64,000 bases of DNA, taken from contig OX345641.1 in NCBI GenBank assembly GCA_947044365.1, forward strand, positions 142,501-206,500, in the 5' to 3' direction. The position numbers and the translations under genes were made by a program. The notes under the pieces were generated by a model. That model ran no database searches. It saw only the letters and a list, made by a program, of their open reading frames with translations, and had not been told where the DNA came from. Source of the stretch: Petrosia ficiformis. Taxonomy: Eukaryota; Porifera; Demospongiae; Haplosclerida; Petrosiidae. Below, piece after piece: positions 11,598-25,300 of the stretch; the first letter of the stretch is position 1, and every line of letters begins with the position of its first letter.

Positions 11598-13450
11598 TTA
11601 TCTCTCATTTAAAATTTCATCTTTAGCCCGACAAAGTTTCTTAAAAGCCTCTTCACTGCCAGGAGCAGAGTTCTTATCAGGATGGAGTAGCACTGCTAAT
11701 TGCTTATATGATTTAATAACTTCATCCCTAATAGAGAGAGAGAGAATATAGTCATGTATATGTGTACATATGGGTGTAATCTAATTCCCTAATAGAGAGA
11801 GAGAGAGAATATAGTCATGTATATGTGTACATATGGGTGTAATCTAATTCCCTAATAGAGAGAGAGAGAATATAGTCATGTATATGTGTACATATGGGTG
11901 TAATCTAATTTGTAGTGCATTGAAAATTTATTTTCTTATGGATTTCAGTAATGCTTTCACATTTCATTGTTGGAAAACAGTTCTAATAGTGTGTTCAGTA
12001 TATCACATTATGTATTAAAAGATCCATTATATAATTATGTCGGAAATGAAGTTTAATATTATATATAGATGAGATGTCATTAGACAAAATGGTATTAGAC
12101 AGAGTTATTAAAATAGCACTTATAATAACTATGGATAAATAAATCAGACCAATGATTAACAATGAACATTACTAGTTACCTTCATGTTTACAGGTCTACT
12201 GAAATAAATAATGAATACTCAACTAAATGAAAAGTAATTCATTAACTACAACTAAAAACCTTTTAATATAATAATTATTAGTTATACTAGTATGTATGTA
12301 CATACCTTGATGAGTTATTCTTGATTCCTAATATTTCATAGTTATTATAACACTTTCTAATATGTTGTACTATACTAGCTTGTTCATGAGTATATTCATT
12401 ATTACTGAGTCGAGCAGATTCATTATTAGTTTGAACAGTCAACACACGATTAAATAGATGCTAAACGAAAGGATTTATATTATGGTTGCCATAGTAACAT
12501 GTATATGGTTTACCTCAAACATATCAATGACATTTTCATTGGTCAGAGCAGATGTCTCATAATATATAAAGCCACGAGACTCTGCCCATAGCTTACCTTC
12601 AGCTTCATCTATTAGACGATGTGATAGATCAGTCTGTGAGGGAGAGGAAGGAAGTGGAACATGTGATGGAGAGGGAGGATGTGGAACATGTGATGGAGAG
12701 GAAAGTATTATCATACTTTATTTGCACAAACAATAATCACGACATTGTCTATGTCATCGGGTTTTGTCATGTGACTTTTCATTTCTTGTAACCAGTCATT
12801 CAGGTTTTCAAAACTAGTTCTGTCAGTGACATCATAAACAAGTACTGCACCATCTGTGTGTTTATAAAACTCATTACGAACCTGTCATGAAATTAATTAA
12901 GTAACTATATCAAATGGTTGCCATGGTAGCATAGTATAGTATGTATGTACCTCATAGAAGAAAGGTAATCCACCCATATCAAATAAATTAACTTTTACTT
13001 TATGTCCATTGATATTCACTCTACACGATATAAATAACCCATTTAATAAAGATGGATGGAATATAGGAAGCATGCTCAGTTATAAACACCATATACCATA
13101 TCTCTGATGGATGGAAGTGCTGGACAAATAGTATGTGCTACCATATATATACACTGTGTATAAAGATGCTTACAGTGTAACTCCAAAGTCAATTCCTAGT
13201 GTTGCCATATACTTTGGAACAAATCGTTTTTCACAATATCTTTTAATGAGACAACTCTAATTATGAGGCAATGAAGAAAATTAAAATATAAAATAAATGT
13301 ACAGACCTTTCCTACTTGTGGTGAGCCCATACTAATTATCTTAATTCGGAAACCTTCTCCATTACATGATATCTGTTCTTCCATATCTGAACTTTTACAT
13401 GTATTCTCGTTACTATGGTGATATACACTGTTACTATGGTGATAAGACAT
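11598..13450 (-). CDS. DNAJC27: DNAJC27/RBJ: Rab-like GTPase with C-terminal J domain
   Basis: This is an RJL-family small GTPase, an ancient family whose distribution tracks flagella; the vertebrate protein also acts in MAPK signalling. The exons are 13450-13307, 13256-13175, 13020-12951, 12881-12717, 12633-12514, 12460-12306 and 11727-11598. The G domain shows P-loop GSPQVGKS, switch II FDMGGLPFFYEVRNEFY, G4 ANKTD and G5 ETSA. As is known for this family, the usual switch-II DTAGQ Gln position is replaced (DMGG). The J domain follows, with KSYKQLAVLLHPDK containing the HPD tripeptide, and the protein ends ...EILNER. Two in-frame ATGs (13448-13450 and 13382-13384) are possible; the downstream one gives an N-terminus closer to the vertebrate length. 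No C-terminal prenylation cysteine is present, which is usual for RJL proteins. Confidence 0.95.
11721..11915. repeat. Tandem repeat carrying copies of the last DNAJC27 acceptor site
   Basis: A unit of about 67 bp occurs three times. Each copy starts with (A)TTCCCTAATAGAGAGAG, which on the minus strand is the splice acceptor CTATTAG plus the first exon bases GGA. The true acceptor, at 11727/11728, is the leftmost copy. Confidence 0.85.
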
Positions 13451-13581
13451 TAATGAATAAAGTGGGCATTAATTAGAGAAAGGTACTAAAAGGCGGTTCT
13501 TTGCAGTTTTTGTTGAGTAGACTGTGACTACTGTCATAGAATTCATAACTTGTAGTTGTTCTACAAGCTGTGTGAAGAAAT
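13451..13581. promoter_or_regulatory. Shared bidirectional promoter of DNAJC27 and WDR35
   Basis: Only 131 bp separate the divergent start codons (197 bp if DNAJC27 uses its second ATG). The inverted repeat CTTGTAGTTGTTCTACAAG (13549-13567) has perfect 7-bp arms and lies just before the WDR35 start. I looked for an RFX X-box and found no clear one. Confidence 0.7.
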
Positions 13582-16500
13582 ATGCTCGTCTATTTGAGCA
13601 AAAAGGTATGTATTTACATTGTCCTAACACTGTCTCATCTCTCTCCACACAGATAGCAGTTCCTAATGACACACAGTTGAGTAGCTTAGCTTGGCATTCT
13701 ACCAGAGGATGGCTGGCAGTTGGAGGGAAAAATGGACTCCTACGTGTCTTGAAACTTGAAATACCACAACAAGGTACACAGTTGAAAACCTCACCTCTCT
13801 CCATCTCACTGTCCCTTCCTCTTATAATCATGGTCTTTGTCTTTCTCCCTTCCACCTACTCTCTGTCTTTCTGTTACTCTGTCTGTACCTTCCTCACTCT
13901 TCATTCATTATCTCTCTCTATACATACCTAAATAGAAAGAGATTCAAAGATAAAGGGATTAGCAGCTCCGAGTGTTCTTACAATGAACCAGACCTTAGAG
14001 GCTCATCATTGTGAGTATTGAGATACAATACATGTATAATTATTTGTATTTCTTTAGCACCTGTTGTTGGAGCCACTTGGAATGAAAAAGAGAATAAGTT
14101 GACAACATGTGATGCAAATGGACTTATTGTTGTATGGGTTATATACAAGTTAGTGACGGCTATTATAATATCCGCCATTTTGTTTGTCTTTTTAGGAACA
14201 CTTGGACACAAGAAATGATTAATAATAGAAATAAGAGCGCTGTCTCCATGATTCAATGGAACAGAGAGGGACAAAAAATATGTATCATTTATGAAGATGG
14301 TAAGTATAATTTGCTTAACCATTTTATATAAGATGCAACTAAATCTGTTAAGTCCTCTCGGCAGTACCAAGTTGACACTAGACATGTCTAAGTATCTCTA
14401 CTTGTATCTTCATTGTTGATAGATTGTTCATTGTATAGTTACAGTATAATGTGTACATTTCATTGTACATGTACTTGTATATACATGTACTTGATGTATC
14501 TACATGTACGTGTACTTGATGTATCTACATGTACATGTACTTGATGTATCTACATGTACATGTACTTGATGTATCTACATGTACATGTACTTGATGTATC
14601 TACATGTACGTGTACTTGATGTATCTACATGTACATGTACTTGATGTATCTACATGTACGTGTACTTGATGTATCTACATGTACATGTACTTGATGTATC
14701 TACATGTACGTGTACTTGATGTATCTACATGTACGTGTACTTGATGTATCTACATGTACGTGTACTTGATGTATCTACATGTACGTGTACTTGATGTATC
14801 TACATGTACGTGTACTTGATGTATCTACATGTACATGTACTTGATGTATCTACATGTACATGTACTTGATGTATCTACATGTACGTGTACTTGATGTATC
14901 TACATGTACATGTACTTGATGTATCTACATGTACATGTACTTGAACTTGAATAGAATCAGGAAACTACACTGAGTACTTGTACTTAGCACCACTACTGTA
15001 TACTTGTCCGATGTCTGGACGTGATACACAAATGGTAGAAATGTTCCTCTTTGTATTCTCATATTATACATGTACATGTAACTCTTGTATGATTTCAGGT
15101 GCTGTTATTGTTGGTTCTGTTGATGGTAATCGTCTCTGGGGTAAAGATTTAAAAGGAACGTCTCTCACTCATGTCTGTTGGTCACCTGATAGTAAAGTTC
15201 TATTGTTTGGTAACAGCAAAGGAGAAATATTAATATATGATAGTCATGGAGCATATAATGTGAGGAGGTTGACAAATTATTAATTGTGTTGGTATATGTA
15301 CAATGTGTATGTATACATGTATACACTCATACATAATCGACTAATACATATATATAAATGTATACGCACAATCATCTACACACTGCTTTTCATTATCTCT
15401 TTCTCCATTAGTCAAAGATGATGTTACATTGTTTATCGACTTGTACTGGTCCTGTTAAACTAGTTGGTATTGATTGGTATAATGGAGGAAATGGATATGT
15501 CCATACAAACAGTCCTTGTTTAGCTGTTGTATTTGATAATGGTTGTGCACAAATAATGAAACATGAATTAGATAATAGTGAGTTGTGATGTGTTTATGAT
15601 AACTGTACACATAGTTCACTCTATAGTTTATATACATGTATACACATAATTGTGTAATATGGTTTATGAAGTTGAATAATTGATTAATTGATGTGGTACA
15701 TAAATGAACAGACAAGTGGGAAGAAAGCTGCTTGTAGAAGGATGATAAGCTGAAGTCAATTATAATCTTATATTGGGGGATTTCCCCTCAACCGGTTTCT
15801 ATAGTTCTATTTTTTCACAGAACCTGTTCTAGTTAATGCTGAAATGCAAGTCACAGCTATTAGTTGGAATCATAATGGATCTATTTTATCATTGGCTGGT
15901 TCTCAACTGCATCAAACTGATAAAGAGATTAGTATTGTACAGTTTTATTCTCCATTAGGAGAGGTTAGTGAAAGTTATGTATATGTACCTGATTACATGT
16001 ATAATTCATTATAGTACATGTACATGGACATATTACTATACAGTACATGTACATATGATTATAATTCATTACAGTACATGTACATGGACATATTACTATA
16101 CAGTACATGTACATATGATTATAATTCATTACCGTACATGTACATGGACATATTACTATACAGTACATGTACATATGATTATAATTCATTACCGTACATG
16201 TACATGGACATATTACTATACAGTACATGTACATATGATTATAATTCATTACAGTACATGTACATGGACATATTACTATACAGTACATGTACATGTGTAC
16301 ATATGATTATAATTCATTACCGTACATGTACATGGACATATTACTATACAGTACATGTACATATGATTATAATTCATTACAGTACATGTACATGGACATA
16401 TTACTATACAGTACATGTACATGTGTACATATGATTATAATTCATTACCGTACATGTACATGGACATATTACTATACAGTACATGTACACATGTACATAT

Positions 16501-17117
16501 GATTATAATTCATTACAGTACGTGTACACTCTTCGTCTACCTGGTAAAGGACTAGCAGCTGTAGCATGGGAGGGAACTGGTCTGAGGATTTCAGTTGGTA
16601 TTGGAGGACATATATTCTTTGCTAACATACGACATGTTTACAAGGTTTATATACATAATGAAAAACATGTACATGTATAATTGTGTGTATGTACATGTGT
16701 ACATGTATAATTATGATATATGTACATGTATACATCCATATAGCTACAAGTACATATGTACATGTATCTGAATATAACATATACATATAATGATAATACA
16801 TGTACATGTACTTGTGTCTCTTTAAAAATATTGTGTTGACATGTGTAGGATTTATTCATTATTAATTATCTTTGTCTTACTCTCACTGTCCCCCTCTCCT
16901 GTTTCCAGTGGTGCTATTTCTCAAACACTATAGTATACATGTACAGGAAAAGAGATTCTACTGAAGATTGTGCTGTATTTTGGAATATACTAACAAATGA
17001 AAAACATTGTAAAACATGTCATCATTTATTACATATTACATCATGTAGTGACTATGGACTGCTTGTTACTAAAAGTGATAATACTGATGTTGATATGAAG
17101 GTATGATTATATACTTA

Positions 17118-17153
<36 letters not shown>

Positions 17154-20100
17154 CAGTATGCATTACTATTGTGTAATACACTGGGTATACCTATAGATAC
17201 AAAGTATCTATCTATTGGTAAGTATTATAATATTCATTACTATAATATGTTATTTGTCTCTTATATACAGAGCCTAAACACGTATCAATGTCACAAACGC
17301 ATGTTATAGCATCAACTGATAATGTGGTATATGTATGGCATTACAGAACATCATCACGTCTTGCTGCTCCTGAGTTCAATGCTATTGTATCACATGCTTT
17401 AGAAACACATGACAGGTCTGTTTGTCCATCTATATGTATGTATGTATTGGACTGTCTGTATGTATGTATTACATGACAAGTCTGTCTGTACATCTATATG
17501 TATGTGTGTATCATATGACAGGTTTGTTTGTCCATCTGTATGTACGTGTAAATGTATGTATGTATCACATGACAGGTCTGTTTGTCCATCTATATGTACA
17601 TTGTATGTATGTATATATCACATGATTGGACTGTCTGTTTGTATATATCATATGACAGGTCTGTCTGTTTGTATGTATCACATGACAGGTATATGTGTTC
17701 ATTCATTTTTATGTATGTATAGATTGATTCATGTTGATGATCATCATTCTGGACATACTGATAATAAAGTTGATTTTAGCAGAGCTGATAAGGTTAGTTT
17801 GGTAGTAAAATATGTAGTATTGTGAGTTTCTAAAAGGTATACTATATCATAATGATATAGGTGTGTGTGTAGGTGTTGTTGTATTTTACTGAATGTACAT
17901 GTACTGTACATGTACTATACATGTACATGTATTGTACATGTACTTTACTACTATGTTCTGTATATATAATGTGTGTATTGTATAATGTACATGTACATGT
18001 ATATACTTTACTGTACTGAATGTACTATACATGTACATGTACTGTACTGTATTATATTGTATCACACAATAGGAGACACCTGATCCAGTACGTGCAGTAT
18101 GTTCATCAGACAAGATAATGATTGTAGTAAGTATTATTATTATTATAAATACATGTACATTACTAAATCATTTATTATAGGGACGTTACACTGGAACTAT
18201 CCAAAGTTATACTCTTCCTCAAGTAACTTTACGAACAACATTTATTGTTCAGTGTAGACCTCACATGTTAGCACTCAATAGTGACTCATCAAAATTATCT
18301 ATTATTGATAATAATGGAATCCTATCTCTATATAATATGGTATGTCTGTAAAGAATGGGTGGGCTTTAAATAGAATTGGTGGGCATTAAATAGAGTAATA
18401 GTGTAATTGTTGCTGAATGGGTGAGCATTAAATAGAATAATGACAGTAATTAACACTGAATGGGTGGGCATTAAATAGAATAATATACTAGGGCATTAAA
18501 TAGAGATATTGATATTAGTAGTATACTCTGACATGTACATTAATGTATTCAAACATGATAATTATTAATTAATTATAGGATGGTAATGAAAATGGAACCA
18601 GACTGAATCTAGAACGTAAGGAGGTATGGGATCTGAAATGGGCTGAGGTAAGATCCTCGAGATATATATGTACATACATACATACACACATATAGGATAA
18701 TCCTGAACAGTTTGCTATAATGGAGAAAACACGAATGTATATATTTCGTGGACTTGAACCCGAGGTACATATACGTATGGTATGGTTATAATATGATGAC
18801 CTTTGACCTCTTCATTCTCAGGAACCTATGGTAAGTTCAGCTAGTATTTGTTCATTTAAAGATCTTCAAGTCAAAGCTGTGTTAATGGATGAAGTGATGA
18901 AAGTAAGGAATTGATTATAATGGTAATGGGTGTGGTTTATATAATTAATTAATTAGGATCCTGAATGTCCTAATGAAGATGTTGTATTTGATATGGATGT
19001 GAAGGTATGTTGAGAAGAACTTTTTCAGTAAAATAATTCTGATCAAACTGCTTGCATTTGGTAATGAGATTTGGTATCCAGGAAGATGAGCTATCTTCTT
19101 TGATACAAAATGTTTTATTGGCTGTCACTATACATGTATATTACATCTATTTCATAAATCTAGTCTTTAAGAGATACAAGACAATTCTTAAGTCATGTGA
19201 CCTTCCAGGACTCATTCCAGTTCATACATGATAATCCTCATCCCAGACTCTGGTATGTGATTATCATTGTATAATTAAATTAAAACCCTTTGAATTCTCA
19301 GGAGATTACTGGCTGAATCTGCTCTGGAGAAACTTGAATATGACATGGCAGAGAAAGCATTTGTGTGTTACCATGACTACCAAGGAATTCAATTTATCAA
19401 GAGAGTGAAAAGACTTGATGTAAGTCATGTGCACAAGTAATATCATATGACATGAATACAGTACATGTCATGATATCGCATGACACAAATACATATCACA
19501 TGACAATTATAATAGACTGCAGAGAAACAGAGAGTAGAAGTGGAATCATATTTCAAGAAATTTGATGATGCCGAGAGACATTACATTGAAATGGATAGGA
19601 AGTGAGCCACACCCACTTTTACATCTTGCTTTATCACATAATTATTAATAGAGATTTAGCTCTTGATTTGAGAACTAAATTAGGTGATTGGTTTAGAGTT
19701 GTACAACTATTAAAAGTGGTTGGAGGAGTTATGGGTATGTTATATCTGATAATACATTATTAATGATCTTGTAGTTGGGATACAATACATCTTACCCTAC
19801 ATGTTCTTTCATTTTGTTATAATGTTACCCAAATGACTGATGTAATAGTAATGATTGTAATTATAAAGGTGATGATACTCAAATGACTCAAGCTTGGAAT
19901 GCTATTGGAGATTACTATGCTGAAAGACAAATGTGGTAATAAATAATACTTCTTCCTCTACTCCTATTTACCTCCTCTTTCTCAGGGATCACGCTGTAGC
20001 TTATTACACTCAAGCTGGTAATCTTGAAAAAATGGCTGAATCTCATTACATTTTAGAAGAATATGAAGAATTAGAAAAACTATCAAACTCTCTGCCAGAG

Positions 20101-22054
20101 AATCACCCATTACTTGAGGTATGTTACCATGACAACACCAAATAAACACCTTGATTTCTCTGGTAGTCTCTTGCAGATCAGTTTGTCACTGTTGGTATGT
20201 GTAAACCAGCGATTACTGCTTATCTCAAGGTGAGTATAACTTACAAATAACATTTACAGAAAAATAATTTTGAAATGATTAAATGTGTTATTTTGTGGAA
20301 ATTGTTTATTTTAGTGTCACAAAATAAAAGCTGCTTTAGATTGTTGTGTTGAGTTGAATCAAGTTAGTATATATATATATATATATACATTATATATTCA
20401 TTATATATATATATATATATTACTGTTCAGTGGGATGAAGCTACTACACTGTCTGCACAATATGGGATGAAAGGAGTGGACAATTTACTAGATAAATATG
20501 CCAGGACACTCTTGGATACTAACAGGATATTATCAACCATTCAGTTGTACAGAAAAGCTAAGTATTATATTGAAGCAGCTCAACTTTTGGATAAGGTACT
20601 CATGATCTGTCTGTTTGTACGTATGTTCACTTCATATCATGTGACTAGATTGCTCGTATATCACAAGACAAAGGCTTTAGTCCTTACAAGATTAAAAAGA
20701 TGTTTGTTTTGTGTGGAATACTGGTGTGTGTGTGTGTGTGTGTGTGATGTAACAGTAACCTATATATCATATATTAGGTGGAGGAGTATCATAATTATAT
20801 TAAAGAAAAACAGGTGACAAGAACAGAAAGAGGCAAGAAAGATGAGGTGATATATATATTATATGTATGTCTAGTTCATAATAATTATATCCATCTTTAC
20901 TAATTAGGTTCATTCCACACTTCAAGGTCTACTTGAGGAAGATAGTAATGTTAGTAGTCATACCTCATTAGTAGATACAGCATGGAGAGGAGCTGAGGCA
21001 TATCATTTATATATGTTAGCACAGAGACAACTATACAATGGCTACACTGAAGATAGTATGAAAACAGTAAGTTAATCAGCCAACGTACAGTGGATGGATT
21101 GTGGTTTTGTTACTATAAATAGTGGATGGATTGTGGTTTGTTGCTATTTATAGTGGATAGGTTGTGGTTTGTTACTATTTATAGTAGTGATATATATTTA
21201 TCATTGTATTCTCTCCAGACATTGTTACTACAAAGTTATACCGATATACTTTCTTCAGTTCAGATATATAGTCTGTTAGCTTTATGTAGTAATGCATGTA
21301 GGGACTATTACATGTGTTCACAGGTAAATGTATATCACATGACCTGTACTGTACTGTCACATGACTTGATATAGCATTTTCATCTACATGACCTACATGT
21401 ATGTACATTGTATCATCATTTGATTTATCATGTGACGTATGGTATTATCACATGACATAATTAAATCATTAAATTTTACTAACAATGCATTATCACATGA
21501 ATGTCACATGATCTCAGGCATTTGTTCATTTGGAGTCAATACCTTCAAAAATTGATGAAGATTATGAATCGTTAGCTGTTGAAATATTTAGACGTCATCA
21601 TCCAAGAGGAAAAACTACACCAATTACATGTCCTAGTTGTGACACACCCATTAATAAATGGTAATTAACTATATTGTGACACACCCATTATAAATGGTAA
21701 TTAACTATACTGTGACACACCCATTAATAAATGGTAATTAACTATATTGTGACACACCCATTAATAAATGGTAATTTAACTATACTGTGGTTAGTTGTGA
21801 CTATTAAATTGGTATCCATGAAGTGCTCTCTCTAGATACTTAATCTCATTGGCTTATTGTATGTTAATTAATTATCTCCATACCACAGGACTGGTGTCTG
21901 TTCAAGTTGTGGTACACACCTCCTAATATGTATGGCTTCAGGTCATTTGGTGCAGACATATAACTCTATCCAATGTTCCTGTTGTAAACATAGGATATCA
22001 TTAGACATGGATCCTATCATATGTCCATTATGTCACTCATCACTTAATACATAA
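13582..22054 (+). CDS. WDR35: WDR35/IFT121, intraflagellar transport complex A subunit
   Basis: This is a core subunit of IFT-A, needed for retrograde ciliary transport and for entry of membrane proteins into cilia. It spans more than 20 exons. The start is a 24-bp exon at 13582-13605 (MLVYLSKK) that joins at 13653 to IAVPNDTQ, matching the orthologue's N-terminus. WD-repeat blocks follow: [47 protein letters not shown] and [12 protein letters not shown]. Then comes the TPR-like solenoid: [37 protein letters not shown] and [18 protein letters not shown]. The C-terminus has paired CxxC motifs (CPSCD, CSSCG, CSCCK and CPLCH), a zinc-ribbon-like end typical of IFT121/IFT122, and stops at 22054. 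All exons checked keep frame. The introns at about 14.3-15.1, 16.0-16.5, 17.4-17.7 and 21.66-21.89 kb are swollen by minisatellites. Confidence 0.96.
14453..14945. repeat. 25-bp minisatellite in a WDR35 intron
   Basis: About 19 copies of a unit reading TTGATGTATCTACATGTAC plus A/G-TGTAC. Variation is mainly a single A/G position that makes or breaks the palindrome GTACATGTAC. Confidence 0.92.
15775..15787. promoter_or_regulatory. Palindromic kappaB-like motif in an intron
   Basis: GGGGGATTTCCCC fits the GGGRNNYYCC consensus and stands out in this AT-rich DNA. Its position inside a WDR35 intron gives no functional support. Confidence 0.25.
16016..16517. repeat. 60-bp minisatellite containing decoy acceptor sites
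   Basis: About eight copies of a 60-bp unit. Each ends with GATTATAATTCATTACAG followed by TACATGTACA, the same sequence as the true acceptor of the next WDR35 exon (at 16518, followed by TACGTGTACAC). Several copies have CG instead of AG at the splice position. Confidence 0.9.
17406..17700. repeat. Degenerate repeat carrying copies of a WDR35 donor site
   Basis: The exon ends ACACATGACAG with donor GTCTGT at about 17415. The string CACATGACAGGTCTGT and near variants recur about five more times with period 30-60 bp, mixed with TATG runs. Confidence 0.8.
17895..18060. repeat. GTACATGTAC-rich repeat in a WDR35 intron
   Basis: Overlapping copies of TGTACATGTAC are separated by short spacers. 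This is the same palindromic core found in several other arrays of the window. Confidence 0.7.
21080..21190. repeat. Minisatellite GTGGATGGATTGTGGTTT, copy in WDR35
   Basis: Three to four copies of a unit of about 32 bp containing TTGTTACTATAAATAGTGGATGG. The same unit forms a longer array 15 kb away in an NPC1 intron (36630-36905). Confidence 0.85.
21638..21787. repeat. 37-bp tandem repeat of exon end plus donor site
   Basis: The WDR35 exon coding CDTPINKW ends at 21660, followed by donor GTAATT. The unit TGTGACACACCCATTAATAA plus ATGGTAATTAACTATA is present four times: once as the real junction and three times inside the intron. One copy has lost two bases. Confidence 0.93.
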
Positions 22055-22343
22055 TACTAATACTATTAATAGTAATATTATGTGTGTGTCTCTTAATACA
22101 TAATCGTGTATCTCTTAATTAATATGATGTGTGCAACATTATTTTAATAATTATATTAGTTATATTTATTATGTATACATATGTAAAGGATTTCATAGAA
22201 CTCCAGATCTCTTGACACTTCACCATAGACCTTGGATGGAGTGTGTAGTTCAAATAATCATCTAGTTTCATTAATACCAGCCCCACCCATTTTTATCAAG
22301 CAATGAGAAGTTTCTCAAACAAATAAGAACATTATCAGTTAGA
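22055..22343. other. WDR35-SRR spacer
   Basis: 289 bp between the WDR35 stop and the SRR start on the same strand. It is AT-rich, with no recognisable motif. It must contain the WDR35 poly(A) site and the SRR promoter unless the two are co-transcribed. Confidence 0.5.
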
Positions 22344-25300
22344 ATGCAACAAGAAGGATTGAACAAGCCTCTACCTATTAGTATTAGTGATGTATATAAA
22401 GCTAGAGAAAGGATTGGTAATGATATTCATGTTACACCAATACACACCTGTTCTTATCTTGATAACATATCTGGATATCACTTGTATTTCAAATGTGAAA
22501 ATCTCCAGAAAACTGGATCTTTTAAGGTATGTGTTTGATTATCAGGAATGTGTACATTATACTACATATTATGTGACTGGATGAGAAAAGCAGTCCTTCA
22601 GTAAATATTTTTGATCAAATACGTATATACTTACCTTTAAACCATTTTCATATAGGAATCATGAATAGTCATCATGTCTCTATCTAGATTCTTAGTATAG
22701 TAGGCTCTCCTCAAATAAAAACCATTTATAAATCATTATTTACTGAATGCCTGCCTAGTATAGTTATATAGATATGTATAATAATAATTATGTCCACTGT
22801 CCTATTTCTGACAGATTAGAGGTGCTTTAAATGCTGTCAGAAATTGTGGACAAACTGATCCAGTGATAGTTACACACAGCAGTGGTAACCATGCACAAGC
22901 TGTTGCCTTGGCAGCATCTCTGAGTGGATTTAAAGCACATGTTGTGATGCCTAAAGGATCATTAAAAGTTAAGAAACAAGCTGTGTTAGATTATGGTGCA
23001 CAAGTTAGTGTCTGTGAGAATTATGAAAAAGTAAGATTGATATTATGTACTATTAATAGTAAAATTATTATCTTAATGTACTATTATTAGTAACATTATT
23101 ATGTCAGTGTACTATTAATAGTAACACATTATTATGTCAGTGTACTATTAATAGTAACATTATTATCTTAATGTACTACTATTAGTAACATTATTATGTC
23201 AGTGTACTGTTAATAGTAACACATTGTTATGTCAGTGTACTATTAATAGTAACATTATTATATTAATGTACTATTAATAGTAACACATTCTGTCAGTGTA
23301 CTATTAATAGTAACATTATTATCTTAGTGTACTATTAATAGTAACACATTGTTATGTCAGTGTACTATTAATAGTAACATTATTATCTTAGTGTACTGTT
23401 AATAGTAACACATTGTTATGTCAGTGTACTATTAATAGTAACATTATTATATTAATGTACTATTAATAGTAACATTATTATCTTAGTGTACTATTAATAG
23501 TAACACATTATTATGTCAGTGTACTATTAATAGTAACATTATTATGTCAGTGTACTATTAATAGTAACATTATTATCTTAGTGTACTATTAATAGTAAAA
23601 TTATTATCTTAATGTACTATTAATAGTAACATTATTATGTCAGTGTACTATTAATAGTAACACATTATTATGTCAGTGTACTATTAATAGTAACACTCTA
23701 TCATCTTAGTGTACTATTAATTATTCTGTCAGTGTACTATTAATAGTAACATTATTATCTTAGTGTACTATTAATAGTAACACATTATTATGTCAGTGTA
23801 CTATTAATAGTAACATTATTATCTTAGTGTACTATTAATAGTAACACATTATTATGTCAGTGTACTATTAATAGTAACATTATTATCTTAGTGTACTATT
23901 AATAGTAACACATTATTATGTCAGTGTACTATTAATAGTAACATTATTATCTTAATGTACTATTATTAGTAACATTATTATTTCAGTGTACTGTTAATAG
24001 TAACACATTATTCTGTCAGTGTACTATTAATAGTAACATTATTATATTAATGTACTATTAATAGTAACACATTCTGTCAGTGTACTATTAATAGTAACAT
24101 TATTATCTTAGTGTACTATTAATAGTAACACATTATTATGTCAGTGTACTATTAATAGTAACATTATTATCTTAGTGTACTATTAATAGTAAAATTATTA
24201 TCTTAATGTACTATTAATAGTAACATTATTATGTCAGTGTACTATTAATAGTAACACATTATTATGTCAGTGTACTATTAATAGTAACACTCTATCATCT
24301 TAGTGTACTATTAATTATTATGTCAGTGTACTATTAATAGTAACATTATTATCTTAGTGTACTATTAATAGTAACACATTATTATGTCAGTGTACTATTA
24401 ATAGTAACATTATTATCTTAGTGTACTATTAATAGTAAAATTATTATCTTAATGTACTATTAATAGTAACATTATTATGTCAGTGTACTATTAATAGTAA
24501 CACATTATTATGTCAGTGTACTATTAATAGTAACACTCTATCATCTTAGTGTACTATTAATTATTCTGTCAGTGTACTATTAATAGTAACATTATTATCT
24601 TAGTGTACTATTAATAGTAACACATTATTATGTCAGTGTACTATTAATAGTAACATTATTATCTTAGTGTACTATTAATAGTAACACATTATTATGTCAG
24701 TGTACTATTAATAGTAACATTATTATCTTAGTGTACTATTAATAGTAACACATTATTATGTCAGTGTACTATTAATAGTAACATTATTATCTTAATGTAC
24801 TATTATTAGTAACATTATTATTTCAGTGTACTGTTAATAGTAACACATTATTCTGTCAGTGTACTATTAATAGTAACATTATTATATTAATGTACTATTA
24901 ATAGTAACACATTCTGTCAGTGTACTATTAATAGTAACATTATTATCTTAGTGTACTATTAATAGTAACACATTATTATGTCAGTGTACTATTAATAGTA
25001 ACATTATTATCTTAGTGTACTATTAATAGTAAAATTATTATCTTAATGTACTATTAATAGTAACATTATTATGTCAGTGTACTATTAATAGTAACACATT
25101 ATTATGTCAGTGTACTATTAATAGTAACACTCTATCATCTTAGTGTACTATTAATTATTATGTCAGTGTACTATTAATAGTAACATTATTATCTTAGTGT
25201 ACTATTAATAGTAACACATTATTATGTCAGTGTACTATTAATAGTAACATTATTATCTTAGTGTACTATTAATAGTAAAATTATTATCTTAATGTACTAT

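Noticed and set aside
13451..13581. RFX X-box in the ciliary bidirectional promoter
   Set aside because: No GTTNCC...GGNAAC-like pair was found. Only a 7-bp inverted repeat is visible.
13469..14385. Minus-strand frames of 128-135 codons
   Set aside because: They overlap WDR35 exons on the plus strand that match the known protein and splice in frame.
15775..15787. NF-kappaB enhancer
   Set aside because: A single palindromic match deep in a WDR35 intron has no supporting neighbours, so it is listed only as a motif with low confidence.
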